Positions 1 to 12,951 of a DNA stretch of 64,000 nucleotides are shown here, in pieces (the stretch's first letter is position 1; each line of letters starts with the position of its first letter). This DNA is from Xylaria sp. FL1777 (taxonomy: Eukaryota > Ascomycota > Sordariomycetes > Xylariales > Xylariaceae): NCBI GenBank assembly GCA_022578965.1, contig MU400549.1, positions 991-64,990 of the forward strand, written 5' to 3'. Both the position numbers and the translations under genes were made by a program. A model generated the notes under the pieces. The model ran no database searches. It saw nothing but the letters and a program-made list of their open reading frames with translations, and was not told the origin of the DNA.

Positions 1-566
1 GGCTGGGTCTGTGGCTGGGTCTGTATGGCTAGGTCTGTATGGCTAGGTCTGTATGGCTAGGTCTATAGGTATGGAAGGGTCCGTATGGCTTGGTTTGTAT
101 GGCTAGGTCTATAGGTATGGAAGGGTCCGTATGGCTTGGTTTGTATGGCTTGGTCTATATGTATGGAAGGGTCTGTATGGCTAGGTCTATATGTATGGAA
201 GGGTCTGTATGGCTAGGTCTGTATGGCTAGGTCTGTATGGCTTGGTTTATATGTATGGAAGGGTCTGTATGGCTAGGTCTGTATGGCTAGGTTTGTATGG
301 CTTGGTCTATATGTATGGCTAGGTCTGTATGGCTAGGTTTGTATGGCTTGGTCTATATGTATGGAAGGGTCTGTATGGCTAGGTCTGTATGGCTAGGTCT
401 ATATATATAGAAAGGTCTGTATGGCTAGGTCTGTATGGCTAGGTTTGTATGGCTTGGTCTATATGTATGGAAGGGTCCGTATGGCTTGGTCTGTATGGCT
501 TGGTCTATATGTATGGAAGGGTCTATATGGCTAGGTCTGTATGGCTAGGTCTGTGGCTAGGTCTGT
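1..566. repeat. Degenerate minisatellite, about 14-bp unit
   Basis: The window opens inside a tandem array whose basic unit reads GTATGGCTAGGTCT, with variants carrying TTGG for TAGG and TTT for TCT. A longer unit containing ATATGTATGGAAGGG is interspersed at irregular intervals, giving a higher-order pattern. The array ends near 566 with shortened units that lack TAT. No telomere repeat (TTAGGG) is present. No open reading frame is convincing on either strand. The array may extend beyond the left edge of the window. Confidence 0.95.
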
Positions 567-1037
567 GGCCGAGTTGTGGCTAAAGCGTTCAAAAATATTG
601 TGCGCTTATCTCCAACCAACCAAAGCGCTCAGAATTGCAAGGTACATGATTAACCCTTCTCGGAGAAACTAACCGTATTAGGCCACTGCGTTTTCCCTCT
701 CCCTTTGTCCTTGATCTTCTATTCTATCGTTCCACTTCGTTCCACTCATTACAACGTTAACGTAAGGTTTTCTTTCTCATTACTCCGTAATGCAGAAAAC
801 CTTCGGCCATAATTCTTTAAAGGTTTTAAAGCTATAGTTTTTTTTTGTTTTTTATACATAGAAATATTTTAGCTTATTTATGCTTATTAAGCTGCTATAC
901 AATCTAGAACTTCTTTAGCTGTTAAGTTGCTGCATATGCAACTATATCATAGGTAACTATTATAGACCAATGGTCTGACTTTATACGCGCTGGTTCGGGT
1001 GGTAATGGCCCGAGCCCGGTTGTGGGTTAATGTCCGT
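567..1037. other. Intergenic, no gene seen
   Basis: This is AT-rich sequence with a poly-T run near 838-850, lying between the minisatellite and the truncated NmrA-like reading frame. I see no gene or RNA motif in it. Confidence 0.6.
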
Positions 1038-1490
1038 CTAACACCATATGCCGCATGAGATGCTCATCCATTCGATCTGGCCCTCATCGGCTTTTGCGCG
1101 CAGGTAAGCCTGAAACTTGCCTTTATCCGCAAAGGCGGAGTTGAGGCTCTGGGCATTTGGATTCCCATTGTTGAGTCCGTATTCGCTGGGTACATAGCGC
1201 TTGACCCCCGCGGCGATAGCGGCGTCCACCATTCTGTACTGCTCTTTGGCGGAGAAGGTGGCTATACAGTTGATGATAACATCCTGGCCCTGGAATGCCG
1301 CAATGAGTTCCTCTATTGGGTACGAGTCCGCGATAGTGATTATCTTGAAGTGATCGGGCAAGCGTGACTTAGATGATGCTCTTTGTAAGAGCGTCAGGTT
1401 GAAGCCTGAGTCTTTCTGGAAAGCTTCAAGCACAAGACTGCCAAAGAAGCCAGTAGCGCCAATGATCAGGACGTTCTTGAATTGGGCCAT
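1038..1490 (-). pseudogene. NmrA-like / isoflavone-reductase-like NAD(P)-binding protein, C-terminal half missing
   Basis: The 150-residue product begins with a Rossmann dinucleotide-binding motif, IIGATGFFGSLVL, right after the start. It continues with features of the NmrA/PCBER-like atypical short-chain dehydrogenase group: the segment KRYVPSEYGLNN and the stretch FQAYLRAKADEG. Members of this family are usually about 300-330 residues. Here the frame stops directly after the conserved SISCGIW region, so the substrate-binding C-terminal half is absent. I found no continuation in any minus-strand frame below 1038, and no good splice donor. It is best read as a gene fragment or pseudogene. A diverged donor at the stop is possible but weak. 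The intact protein would bind NADPH in the cytosol, as a reductase or a redox-sensing regulator; substrate unknown. Confidence 0.75.
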
Positions 1491-4400
1491 ATCGTGTTAA
1501 TTTGATCAGGAGCTGGAGAATATTCTGTTAGAAAAAATGCGGTCCTTGTTACTACCTTCTCGGTTGAGGGTGTTGCTGTTTTCCTGAAGATGGTATCTTG
1601 AGCGTCTTATTCGGGCCAACCTCGAAGTATTTATGCTCATGACTGAACTGATAAACCTGATGCATAGCGTAAAGAAATGTGTAACCATACCTTAGCTGCT
1701 GAGGCCGGTCTGGATGCAATAGCCCCTCATTTCGGCATTAACCATCGTCGTTCGGCGATGGCTCTATTGGACGGAAATAGTCATCTATCTTGAATTCTTC
1801 GAGTTCCCTGATAGTTCTATATGAACCGATCAAATGATTATTCAGCGATCTCCGGTACTCCATAGGCTCGTTGGCTAAGAGTAGGGTTGTATTGCCACCA
1901 TTATTTTTTTGGAACTACTCCAATCCTAAATCCCCGTTCGCCCTGCTTCAATACTTACCTATCCTGATCTCCAGAAAGTCTCACAATGATTACTTATCAT
2001 AATTAATAACGAGAAAGTTCCGATAATACATTAACTGACATGGTAACAAATAGATACTAAAACGAGACAGTAAAAGTTGTTTTAGCTTGATTTATAAGCA
2101 CCTCTATAGGGAGTATTAAGACCGATGGAGTAGGAGTTCTCTTCTATGTAAGCTGGTCGATTTAATCGAATGGTTACATCGGAGAGGCAAAGGAATCGCA
2201 GCTACGAGAAGAACCATATCCGCACAATCCCTAGCTCTCATAACGATGAACAGCTGCTAGGAGGCAGTTCGAATTCCACGCGTTTAATCGGAGTCCGCTA
2301 AGATTTAGTTTATCTCCGGATCTATTCGTCTGAACTCTGTAGATCTATTATAATTTATAATACGCCCCAGGTATACATTCAGTAGTTGTGATGTAGTAGT
2401 GAGGTCTATTCGTGCTACTATCATTAAAGGAGGTCTGTTTATTTCGCATGCCCATGTCATGCATAGGCTTAACTATTTCCCAATAGTGTTAAGTTAATGG
2501 TTGGTTCTACAAGGTCTAGAGGACCCACCGCACAACCTCTCCTATACAATATCACACGTCCCTAGACACACGTTTCGACTACTATACTACTCTTCGTCTC
2601 TCTGGTTTTGTCTTTCATTGTTTACAGTATATTACTAGGCAGTTCATAGCTAGCCTTCGAAGCGAATTCACTTTATATACTGAAAGCTTATAGCTTTGCC
2701 GTAAAAGCTGGCAGGAAGAAGCTCACAATCTCTAATATAATCGTTTGTTAGGTGATATAGTCCCATATAGACCCCTAGGGTCTATATAGTAGGCTTAGTG
2801 TATATATACTAGGCTGTCCCCCCAGCTGATATTAGGATGCCCTAGGGGCCAGTTAGCCAACCTGCCCACCCACATATCGCTACTGACCCCCTTTCCTATC
2901 TACTATGTGACTAGGTAATTATGGGTTACCTATTCACCCCGGGACAACAACACCTGACAGCGTTATACCAATTAATATGTGTGCCCTGGTGCTAGAAGAA
3001 AACGGGCACGGCAAAACTATTACATAGAACAGAAGTTAAGGGCTATACACATGTAGCAATATTCAACATACTATACGAAGGCAGGTGCTGACTTATTGTG
3101 GCGGTGTAACGGCCCTACTAACTTGGCCCTGAATGAAGAGCGCTTATGTATAAGCTGTGCCGGATACGGCGTTTCTGTGAGCGGAAGGCGTTTGGTGTCC
3201 ACTCTGCTAGTGCTTATTCACATCGATCAAGAAAAGGAGAGTTTAGGTAGTCCGGATCCATTTGTCTCTCGTTACCGCTAGTCCACTTGGGCTCACACAG
3301 ATTAAACTAGATAATATGTGAAGTATGTAGACAGCAAACGCAAAACGATCGAATGTCGGCTTTCAGCTTCGTGTTCAACGGCGGAGACTGGAAAAGGAGA
3401 GACGATGGATTAGGCTTGGCTCTATTTTGTTGAAGATGAACGGGAAGCTGGCATACGACGATGGACTAACAGGAGATCCTGGGGTGGGTGCAGGTAGGGA
3501 GCGACCTCGCAACCCGGGTGCTACTATTCTCAAAACCACTAAAGAAGAAAGCAGACTGCTATAACGTGCTATGACGTGGGTTCGCTCAATTGACAGGCAC
3601 GAGGCGATGAGAAAGACAAGGAAGCCGAAATCAGAAGAATGAGAATAACACGCTCATCATGAAGCCGACGAATATCAGGTTCAATAGCATGGTTCTAAGA
3701 TTGCAGAACTGACAACCTAGGCGAGAGTAGTGAACACCAAGCCTATCGCTGTTATACTTTCACCCTTTTCGATGATATATAATTCCTGTGCATAGGGAAC
3801 GAGACGATAAACATGAAGGCAGAGGCGTGTCTGTTATTTATGATCCAAGTAAATCACAGATCAGAAGGGTTGGCCTGGAAATAGTAATTAGTTCTCGCCA
3901 TATCCATTCCCTCATCTAGGGAAGACGCCCGCTCCTTAATTCGAAGGCGCTTCGCGCTCATTCCGGCAAAAAGGAGTTCGAGTACCCCGGAGGGGTTTAT
4001 AATCCGCGAAGGCTAGCTCGTTAAAGTCCACAGAGCGCAGTGGTTAGTACGTATTGATCTCTAACACTCCAGTGTGTCCTTATGTTGAAGTTGAATATAT
4101 GCCTGACTATCTCGAGGGGGTATAAACTGGTGCGAGTCTGCCCTCAGATACGGCTCTCGATCGGGATTCTAAGCTGCAAGACCTCATTAATATCAAGCTT
4201 GGGTGCTTCATGCAATCCTCTCCATCGAAGTGGTGTTACAATCACAGAGCGCCTCATACGAGGCCTGCCACAAATCTTGTCAGGTCATTAATTGCCTGTA
4301 TGAAGTTATGTATCTATCAATCAATTACTGTATCAGTTCAAACGTTACAATGCACTAGAAGGGTGGGAGATGAGGAAAATTACTATGTGGAGGAACAGAC

Positions 4401-4650
4401 GCGTCGCTGGCAAAAAGTCGGAGAGCTATCTCTGTCAGCAAATGTGGCTATGTATAGGAACATATGCATCACTAGCAACATCTCGGGATTATGGGTGAGC
4501 TCAATATCTCCGAGCTGGAGAACAACTCATAACTCATGCGTCCTAGATAGTTTGAAGATCATACCCAAGCTAAGAGGGAATGACTCCATCAATGAACCTA
4601 CATTGCGAGCACCTACGGCCTTCATATTGCCTTTAACCCAACCTTCAGTG
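1491..4650. other. Gene-poor intergenic region
   Basis: About 3.2 kb of mostly AT-rich sequence. Only short, unconvincing reading frames occur on both strands. I recognised no protein motif, complete tRNA or repeat array. Confidence 0.55.
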
Positions 4651-4651
4651 G

Positions 4652-4659
4652 ATATAAAA
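4652..4659 (+). promoter_or_regulatory. Probable TATA element of the GPI-anchored protein gene
   Basis: The sequence ATATAAAA lies about 100 bp upstream of the ATG at 4754, followed by a pyrimidine-rich leader. Position and sequence fit a fungal core promoter, but no transcript data support it. Confidence 0.4.
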
Positions 4660-4753
4660 CTGCACCTCAGCCCGCGGATGTTTCGAACACGCCCTCCTAA
4701 CCTCACTCTACCTACCTTCCCATCATACTACAACCTTTGAACCGACTAGCAAG

Positions 4754-5380
4754 ATGCATAGCACCAAAATCCTCCTCTCTATAGCCGCTCTTGCGGGGAC
4801 ATCGCTATCCCAGAAATCGGACAGTGAATTCTGCTCCGCGTTTTTCACTTCCTTCGTTTCTCTTATCGACGAGAAAGCTCCCCATACACCCTCTGCAATA
4901 CTCTCCTTTCTCGCCCAGAGCACCGAAAGCGCTTCACCTACAACTAGCACCCCACCTCTAACGACCCTTGATTTTGCAAGCCACGCGCAAGAGCTCTGCG
5001 AGATCGCCACCGAGCTGCCTTCGTCTCTCTTGCCTGAGTTTAAGACCTATGCCGCGGAACTTCTTAGCTTTGGCATAGCCTATAGCAGCGAGCATATAGC
5101 CTACGTTACAGACTGCGCCCCGGAAGACGAGGTCGCGAGTAGTACCAGCTACCTCGAGCAGTTCTTCACAGCTACGGGCAACTTCTGCGAGCAGACGCCT
5201 GCCCCCGGTGGCGCGTCTAACGGCACCTTCGCAACGCCTACCCCGACGGACACGAGCTCCTATGCCGGCCTTAACAGCTCTGCCACCTCGATCGTCACGG
5301 CCGCTGCTGCTAGGCCTACTGGCGCCTATTTAGGCGCAGCCGCTATAGGCGGTGTTCTCGGGGCTGCGGCCATGCTTTAG
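4754..5380 (+). CDS. Secreted, probably GPI-anchored cell-surface protein, function unknown
   Basis: This intact single-exon gene encodes 208 residues. Residues 1-19 form a signal peptide (positive start, hydrophobic core, cleavage after TSLS). The mature part has four cysteines (about 27, 82, 121 and 147), which could form two disulfides. A Thr/Ser/Pro/Ala-rich stretch follows with N-glycosylation sequons (NGT, NSS). The C-terminus is a hydrophobic Ala/Gly-rich tail after small residues (ARPTGAYLG...), typical of a GPI-attachment signal. This layout resembles fungal wall proteins often annotated as infection-structure-specific or hypothetical GPI proteins. I do not recognise a catalytic domain. 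A likely role is at the cell wall or plasma-membrane surface. The ATG is preceded by a TATA-like element about 100 bp upstream. Confidence 0.85.
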   Translation: MHSTKILLSIAALAGTSLSQKSDSEFCSAFFTSFVSLIDEKAPHTPSAILSFLAQSTESASPTTSTPPLTTLDFASHAQELCEIATELPSSLLPEFKTYAAELLSFGIAYSSEHIAYVTDCAPEDEVASSTSYLEQFFTATGNFCEQTPAPGGASNGTFATPTPTDTSSYAGLNSSATSIVTAAAARPTGAYLGAAAIGGVLGAAAML

Positions 5381-8352
5381 ACGGCCACGGTCATTTTTGG
5401 TTGGGAACTTGATTAGTTTTGTCATGTGACCCCTCATTAGAACGAAGGGTGTGCTTTTGTATATGGTTAGCAGGAGACTATAGTGTAGAGTTAGAGATGT
5501 TACGCAGTAACATCTGCTTATAACAAGCTTACATTAAGTTCTTGTTGCAACTTTTTTTAATCCGCCCTTTTTTTTCTTTCTTCTTTTGCTAGCATGTTTA
5601 TGCTAACTAAAGGATTACTGCGTAAGCTACGCAATAGCGCGATGAAGTATAATTGACTTGTGTACCTCGGTAAAGCACCCTAGAGCGAGCAGGTCGCTTG
5701 CCAAGCACCGTCCCCGCGTATTTGACCGGGGCGGGGTTCGCTAGTGGGGCCGCATGTTAAGTACTTATCTACCTAAGTATGCAGTAGTGCTACGGTACAG
5801 CACACTAGTTAATATAAAGGACTTTCCATACAATGATGAGGATGCTGTTTTATTGGAGCACGCGACACAGGAAACCCTACCTAGATACGCATGGCCCGAA
5901 AAGACGAATATAAATCCTGCTTCGTGTCCTTGGCTTTTCTAACGGGAATGCCTCGGGGCCGTCAGGCATTGTGTTGATGACGGTGTACCGCTCCTCATTT
6001 GCGCCGGAACTAAACCAAGACGCGCTACAGCAGGCTGTCATTGAGAGCACGCTTTGCTAGAGTCGTTTTAGAGCCTTAGGTATTTTAATATTTTTTTTGC
6101 CAGCGTTTTTCATAAGTTACAGTGAGAAGTTTCATTCTAGAATTTATCTATGAAAGAATGAACCTTAAGAGCATTTGTATAAGTCCTAGCACAGACTCGC
6201 GCCAAACTTAAATTATTTTCAACCTTCTAAGTTCTTATCGATAGAGTTAACTGCTACCTAGGTCAGGTACCTAGGGTCGTTATAGCTTGCGCCACAATCA
6301 TTTGTTTGTACCTAGTAATACCAAAGACCCCTATTAATTGTATGTACTACGAAGTACTACATACGTATTTCAAGCCTCTAGCTTGACAAGCTTGGTATGA
6401 TTCCCTGCTCTCTTATTGGCTGTTGAAGTAACTATGATTTAAGAGCTTGGGGTGTAATGTATTATAGCAAGAGCTCTATCTTGAGTCTTTGACTAACTTG
6501 GTGTTTACAACTTCATGATCTGCTTTCAAGTCCTTGCTGGGCCCTGGTTTTCCTTACATGTCGCCCATCCAAAGAAGAGTGATAACATCGAATGTCTTCA
6601 GTAATACGAGAACAATCGAAATGACGAAATTGCGAACCTAAACACATGACACTTCTAGATAGAACACGTATAAATAGACCGAGGCGGGCTTTTAAAAGCA
6701 CAATCGACGAGCAAAAACAATATCGATTACACAGGGGGTCCCTACAAAAGGGGAGGGTCTTAGGGGTAGTATATACTGCTGCCTGGACTAGGTACTTATG
6801 CGTAGGTATTTAACATGAGAGCCGTGTTTACCTACTTACACGTAGCAGACTGATTGTCGAAAGAGAGTCGTCTGTGTGCTCGCGCATCCCATCCCTATCA
6901 ACTGACCGTGTGGAGAACCTGGACTCTCTGTGTCAGTCATGCACTGACGATAATTTGGGGAGACAGCATTGGTTCGTTGTCTGACTGCCACAGGCCCCGA
7001 GGGGTCTTTCGCGAGAAATCACATGAATCTTTAGACATCTTCACAATCAGAAATCGAGATAATGGCGAACGAACAAAAAAAATTTCGAGTCTCAAGCAAT
7101 CAAGCAATCAAGCAATCTTGAAGCATTTATTGTTTTACCCCCTGCTACTATTATTGCATTGCTCGCAACGTATATAGTTCTTTATCAACGAGGAATTAAA
7201 TGATGAAACATTATCGGCTCGTGGCTAAAAGCTGCAGGTGATCAATGTCAGAAGCACACGTGCCTATTGAGGCTGAAATTCAGTACACTAGAAAAGACAA
7301 ACGGTCACTAAATAGGTATGTGGTATGTACGCCGCTCAGCATACGTACAGTAGTGGTCCACGCTAAGCCTTGACGGGGAAGCGCTAGGGAGTGGGGAGCT
7401 ACCCAATAGTTGTCATGTATAGGTACTATACGCAACATGTATAATGTCGAGCTGTGGTGGGTTTACTGTAGTCGAAGGGCGCAACTACCTGACCTGCAGA
7501 GGTACAACACTGCTCACAGCTCTAGATAGATAAATTGTACATTTGAAAGGTAAGTACTGTGCATACTAGCTACATGTGGGCGGGTTTGATGTATGCACCC
7601 ACTGTACACGTGTATATCAGGCCATTCATAAGCCATGTACCTAGGTACCTATTTAAATACCTACCTAAACTAGAGGTCCAAGAGGGAGGTTGACGTGCAC
7701 TAATGACACCGACATCAGGGCACTAATCAGGGCGCTACGACGTTACGTACTCAGGGGACCTGGCCTGGCCTGACGTTCAGATTCCTCTCCACATGCATCC
7801 CTCCTCCACCCGCCCGCCTCTCCACCACGGCCTCGACGACGGACATCATCATTCTTATCCACTTCTCCCCTTCCTCCGTTTCGCATCGCACCTAACCTAG
7901 GCCGACGTCTCTTATCTTCTCATCTCTTCCTAGATGGTCTAATACTCAGTCCAAATCCAGCTGCCACGTCACGCGCCTCTCTTTCGGCTTTCTTCTGTAT
8001 TCTCTGCGTTGGAATTCCTTAACCTTCGATACCTACCTAGTTTCATGTACACTACTATACACGACGAGGTGGAGAGCTTTTGAATCTGCCGCTTTAGGTA
8101 GTTGGCGTAACCGAAGCTCTGTGTCTGGTGGCGTCGTCGTCACCTCCTGCTCCACCTCTCTTCGTCGCTGGCGGCTTTACATAGGGCATCATCGACATTT
8201 ATTTGACTATCGCGGATGACCGCCACCACAGGTCTAAGGCTGAACTGCCAGCTTCGCCGACATCGTTTGTATTCGTCGTAGCCTCCTGACAGGCGACTTG
8301 GCCTTGGCTTTTGATAGATCGTTTAGTCTACCTACCTACCAACCAACCAACC
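5381..8352. other. Intergenic region
   Basis: About 3 kb without a supported gene. It contains a short direct repeat at about 7095-7117 (three copies of an AAGCAATC-type unit) and a TACCTAGGTACCTA palindromic motif near 7636. The pyrimidine-rich stretch from about 7795 to 8350 is probably the promoter and 5' leader of the RING gene. Confidence 0.55.
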
Positions 8353-10961
8353 ATGCGACCCCCGAGGATCCTCATCCTCACCCTCTTCTCCGCCGCCTGC
8401 CTCTTCATCCTCTGCCGCGCGATAGTATCCGCTACCCAACCTGCGCTCGCCACGTCCTCGCCGCGGTCGACGACCCAAAGATCGGCGTTCACGTCCTTCT
8501 TTTCTTTTACAGCTCCCTTTACGCTTTTCCCGCCAAATGCCATTATTACAATAGCCGACGATAATAGCACCTCATTTGCTGCTCGGCCAGCTGCGTTTGG
8601 CCCGGCTTTGCCAACCAAGGGTTTAAATGGCCAGTTATGGGTTGGAAGCGGCTTTTCAGAGGAGGCCACTGTAGATGGCGAGGGCGACGGTGAGCTAGGA
8701 TGCAGTGATGTGCCAGGTTGGAATGACGGCAGCTCTATATCACCCTTAAAACTTTCACTTAAAGAGGTCCAAGGCAAATCCGCATCTACCGCGGAGTCCC
8801 TCCAGTCCAAAAAGGGGAAGCGAGGCATCTCCAGGACGCCAGTAGTCGACCGATCCGCTCTTTCTAAACCCGAAACGAAGACGAAGAAAAAGAAGGTTGA
8901 TGATGGCACGGACGATTATCTCCATCAGCATTTAGACAAGTCGCAAAGACCAACAAGTGATACACAGGGATCTTCTACCTCCGGCCATGCCGATATACAG
9001 TCCATTCAAGAAGGTGCTGAGATTGCAGGGAAAATCGTTCTTCTGAGCCGGGGAGGTTGTGGCTTTCTCGAGAAGGTCAAATGGGCGCAGCGTCGAGGGG
9101 CTGTCGGCTTAATTGTCGGAGACAATCAGAGGGGTGGCCCTCTGATTCAGATGTATGCACATGGTGATACATCGAATGTTTCTATTCCATCTATATTTAC
9201 CTCGAGAACGACGGCCTACCTACTTTCATTAATGATGCAACCCGGGAGCTTTGGCGAGGACAGTATTGATGATGCTGGTAAGCCTTCACAGAAGGTTCAG
9301 CAGTACGAAAAATCGACGAGGAACAAGCGAGCATCTCTAGCGAGCTCCCCCTCCCAGAATGCGAAGCCACCGGCAGCTTCGCGAAACGAGGGAGCTACGC
9401 AGCTGAGGGAGGCCCGGCCCGAATCGTTGTCGGCAAGACCAGGGTGGTTCAGGCGTCTCTTTGGTAGTTCTCCCCAGCTAAAGACATCGTCAGAGTCAGG
9501 TAGTTCCACTAAAAGTAACCAACTGGATTGGGTATTAGTGGAGGACTTCTCGGATGAGAAGGACAGAAGTATCAAGAAAAGCCTGGACCAAGCTGCTAAG
9601 AATAAGGGAGGAGGCGGTTTAAGCTCGAATACACGACAGCCTCAAGATGATTTCCAGATTGGAGTGGAAGATTGGCGTGACCCCGACCTAATTGGGACGG
9701 ATAAGTCAGATAACACCACTCCGGATAACAACAAATCTGCTCCTCCCCAGGCACAACCTAAATCTGAGCGTATACGTTTTGCAGATAAACACGAGTCAAC
9801 CGGACCGGGTCATAGTGGCAGCATCCCCAGCAACGCTGATTACGCAACAACTCATATGCCTACCAAAGGCAAGGACGCCATAGGGCTTGCCAAGGGGAAA
9901 CTAGCCACACCTGAGAGCCCTGGTCTAATCTCCAAGTTTTTTGGGGATGATGGACATGGGGAAGCTCAAGATGATGAAGACGAAGACAAGTCGAGCGAAC
10001 CACCTTTCATAGGCAGGCCGGGTGATGTCGGAGCACCACCACCCCCTTCAGAGCGCGAGGGTCTTTGGGTTGTCATTACACCGACGAGTGGGGCTAGTCC
10101 ATTCTTTGACACGCTTTTAGTTTTGGTCATAAGCCCGCTAATCACGCTCACCGTGGTGTACGCGTTACTAATCCTACGTGCTCGCATTCGACGCCGCAGG
10201 TGGCGGGCTCCCAAGTCTGTCGTGGAGCGTCTACCAGTGCGCACCTACCATACTGTGGCGTCAACTCCCAGTCGTACCCCACGGTTGCCGTCTCCTACCA
10301 GTTCGTCTCCAACAACGCCTTTACTTCAAGACCAACATGGTCCATCTAGGTCACGACCCCGTTCGCGGACCACTACGGGTGTTCCCTCGGCTGGTGACCT
10401 ACTTGATGTCAATGCAGCTCTATCACTGCCGGTGGCACCACGCGCAGAAGAAAAGCGTGCTGGCTCGAGTCAATGGAAGAAGTACATGGGAAGACAAGTG
10501 GAATGTGTTGTCTGCCTCGAAGAATATGTTGACGGTGTGAGCCAAGTTATGAGTCTACCTTGTGGACATGAGTTCCATGTAGATTGCATGTAAGTATCGT
10601 ACCACTCATCTGAAAGATCAAAACTTACCGATTTCATAGAACACCATGGCTTACGACTCGACGCCGAACATGTCCGATATGCAAGGGAGATGTTGTACGA
10701 TCTCTAGCTCGAGGCTCACCATCTAGTCCGCGTTATGAGTCGTACCGAGATGACACAGATGAAGAGGAAATGCCCTCAGGCCCTTCTACAAGCAACTCAC
10801 GCCTCGATGAAGACAACGCCGATTTAGAGCAAGGCCTTCCCACATTGCCTCGCATGTCGCGTCAGCCGGGATTGCTAAGCATGCTCTCGAGTAGTATAAG
10901 AGATCGCTTCTTTCCTCGTTCAGGAAGGGCTACTAACAACATTGAGAACCGCGACCGATGA
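8353..10961 (+). CDS. PA-TM-RING E3 ubiquitin ligase, RING-H2 type (two exons)
   Basis: Exons are 8353-10589 and 10640-10961, with a 50-bp intron (GTAAGT..CATAG). The product is about 852 residues. I chose the ATG at 8353 over one at 8311 because it directly starts a signal peptide (RILILTLFSAACLFIL). A protease-associated (PA) domain lies at about 210-300 (GKIVLLSRGGCGF, AQRRGAVGLIVGD). A long, charged, low-complexity linker follows, then a transmembrane helix at about 587-608 and a basic stop-transfer RIRRRR. The C-terminal RING-H2 starts at Cys718 (CVVCLEEY, CGHEFHVDC). The intron falls inside it, and exon 2 supplies TCPICKGD, so the full C2-C-H-H-C2 set forms only after splicing. Known PA-TM-RING proteins ubiquitinate membrane cargo in the endosome/vacuole system; that role is inferred here. 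The linker is unusually long and partner proteins are unknown. Confidence 0.9.
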
Positions 10962-12951
10962 CGCAGCGCTTGGCCAACACTTTTGCATAACGGATTCATG
11001 ACTTAAATGACACAATAATGGCGTTTGGTTCTTTCATAATGGTATGGGGAATTTCACAATCTTAGTCAATAATTCCAAGTCCTCACCATACGGTTAGTCA
11101 TCTTAGAACAGGAGGGTAGAGCATGTTTCGCTGAGGCGGACAAAACCAGAGCTACCAGGTCTTGGACCCAGCCTTACTCCCCACGGATATGAGGGGAAAC
11201 GGCCCAAGTGAAAATATTGGTCTATAAGGATGCCTGTGACACGTAGTCTCAATTGGACTATGTAATCGTGATTGCTCAGGCGCTGGGAGGCATTTTCGTT
11301 TTCTTTATCTGTTTTCTTTGTGTGCGAAAGAATTATTATACCCCGTTTAGTCAATGACTACGAGAAAGTTATGGATACCAAGCCATTAAATTAAAGCTCG
11401 ATGTTTTCTTTTCTGTATACCTGTTGTCTACATGCATACACAAGGTTCATTGCCAATCCCCCCAGTACACGATTGGTGTCACCTAGCGGCTATCAAATTA
11501 TAAATCCACTACCTAGGATTGCGATCTTGCAGGCAAGCTTAGTAGAGAACTCGGTAGCTTAGCAGTCAACTCCGCTATAAATGGAGTAAAACCCAGAAAG
11601 TTCCACGGCTGCTCAATACTTCCATCATCCACTTCGGAGATCAAAGGTGTGTGACGACGGGTCAGACATTTAGTACGCGTTACAGGGTCAATTATTAGGT
11701 GCAGTCGCTTGGTACAATCTGAATGGAGAGTAAAAGTATCAGGGAAACGCATACTTCTCATTCGCATTTGTAGGGAGACGCTAGTGAGAATGCCGTGAGG
11801 CAACCTATTTCAGGACGCAGAGAAAACAAAGGTATGGAAGTACTATGCTTAAGTATACTATATGGCTCGTTCTACCATCTCTTGTTGGGCTCATATTCTA
11901 TTAGGTGGCTGACTATTAACCAGTTACCCCTAACCCCTTTTTATATGTGTAAAAGACAAAAGACCCAGAAATCAATTGACTAACTAGTACCAACCTACCT
12001 GACTGGAACCACCTATCTATTCCTTATATGGTCAATCAATTAAGAACTTCATCACAGTCTTTGGGATCTTAGCTTGGAGGATTGGAGTTACTATTACGGC
12101 TATTACCCGTCTAGTCGCGTTACTTCCGTATGACCGTCTACATAGAGGCGTTGTTAGGTTAAGGTATTATCAAGAACGGGTGGGGTCAGAATGATTCAAA
12201 TACTCCCTCTTAAGAGGTATTCATCAAGCCACGTGCAATATTATAATCTCACTTGGAAATACTCGGTACGGACGGGTATTGTTACACGCCACCGAAATGC
12301 GTAGTTCGGTGAGACACACACGAACTGAGATCTATTGAGACTATCTCACTTATCTAAGACATATTGACGGAAGCCGAAAGCTACCAATCGTTAGAGTCAA
12401 GGACAGTCACCAAGTCCAGCAGAGACCGGAAGGAAGGCATGAACCTTGGCAGCCATAACAGTTTATTGTATTCCAAATAGAGTCAATTTCCTAGTTTCAA
12501 GCCCTAAGAAACCAGCCCTTATTATACGTACATCCGTTGGTACTTGTTCGTGTCTGAATTGAATGCTCTCGGTGGTACAGATGTGGATATACGATTTAGC
12601 ATATGGAACTAACTAGTACACTCTCCAGAAGCGATCTGATGAACAGTCTTAAACGAATCTAAGTTCTAGAAGCTAGGTGGGAAATAACAGAGAAAACGAT
12701 CAATATATATACAAGCTCACACGGCTGATTCTTTAGCCGTGCCCTGTATCCTCTTCTGTGTAACAAAAATCGGCCCTTATACAAAACTTGCTATCTAACA
12801 TGAAAAATGGATGAGCAACGTATTCGACATCTTATAAAGTCAAAGGGTACCCGTAAACTCGCATTTCAACGTGGGAAGACTATAGAAAGTACAGCGGACG
12901 CAGCTCTATTGTCACCTTATTTGTCAACTCCGGCAAATCAGACAACCGTTC
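10962..12951. other. Intergenic region
   Basis: Two kilobases between the convergent RING and P450 genes. Short frames occur on both strands, but none has a recognisable motif or a consistent splice pattern. I see nothing else in it. Confidence 0.55.

Noticed and set aside
1..566. Telomeric repeat or CRISPR array
   Set aside because: The unit is not TTAGGG-like, and there are no unique spacers between constant repeats; it is a plain minisatellite.
4020..4070. D-arm-like sequence GCAGTGGTTAGTACG
   Set aside because: No B box and no pairing acceptor or anticodon stem; likely chance similarity.
4210..4740. 176-codon plus-strand frame just upstream of the GPI-anchored protein
   Set aside because: It overlaps the promoter region and its TATA-like element, has no motif and ends right before the real gene.
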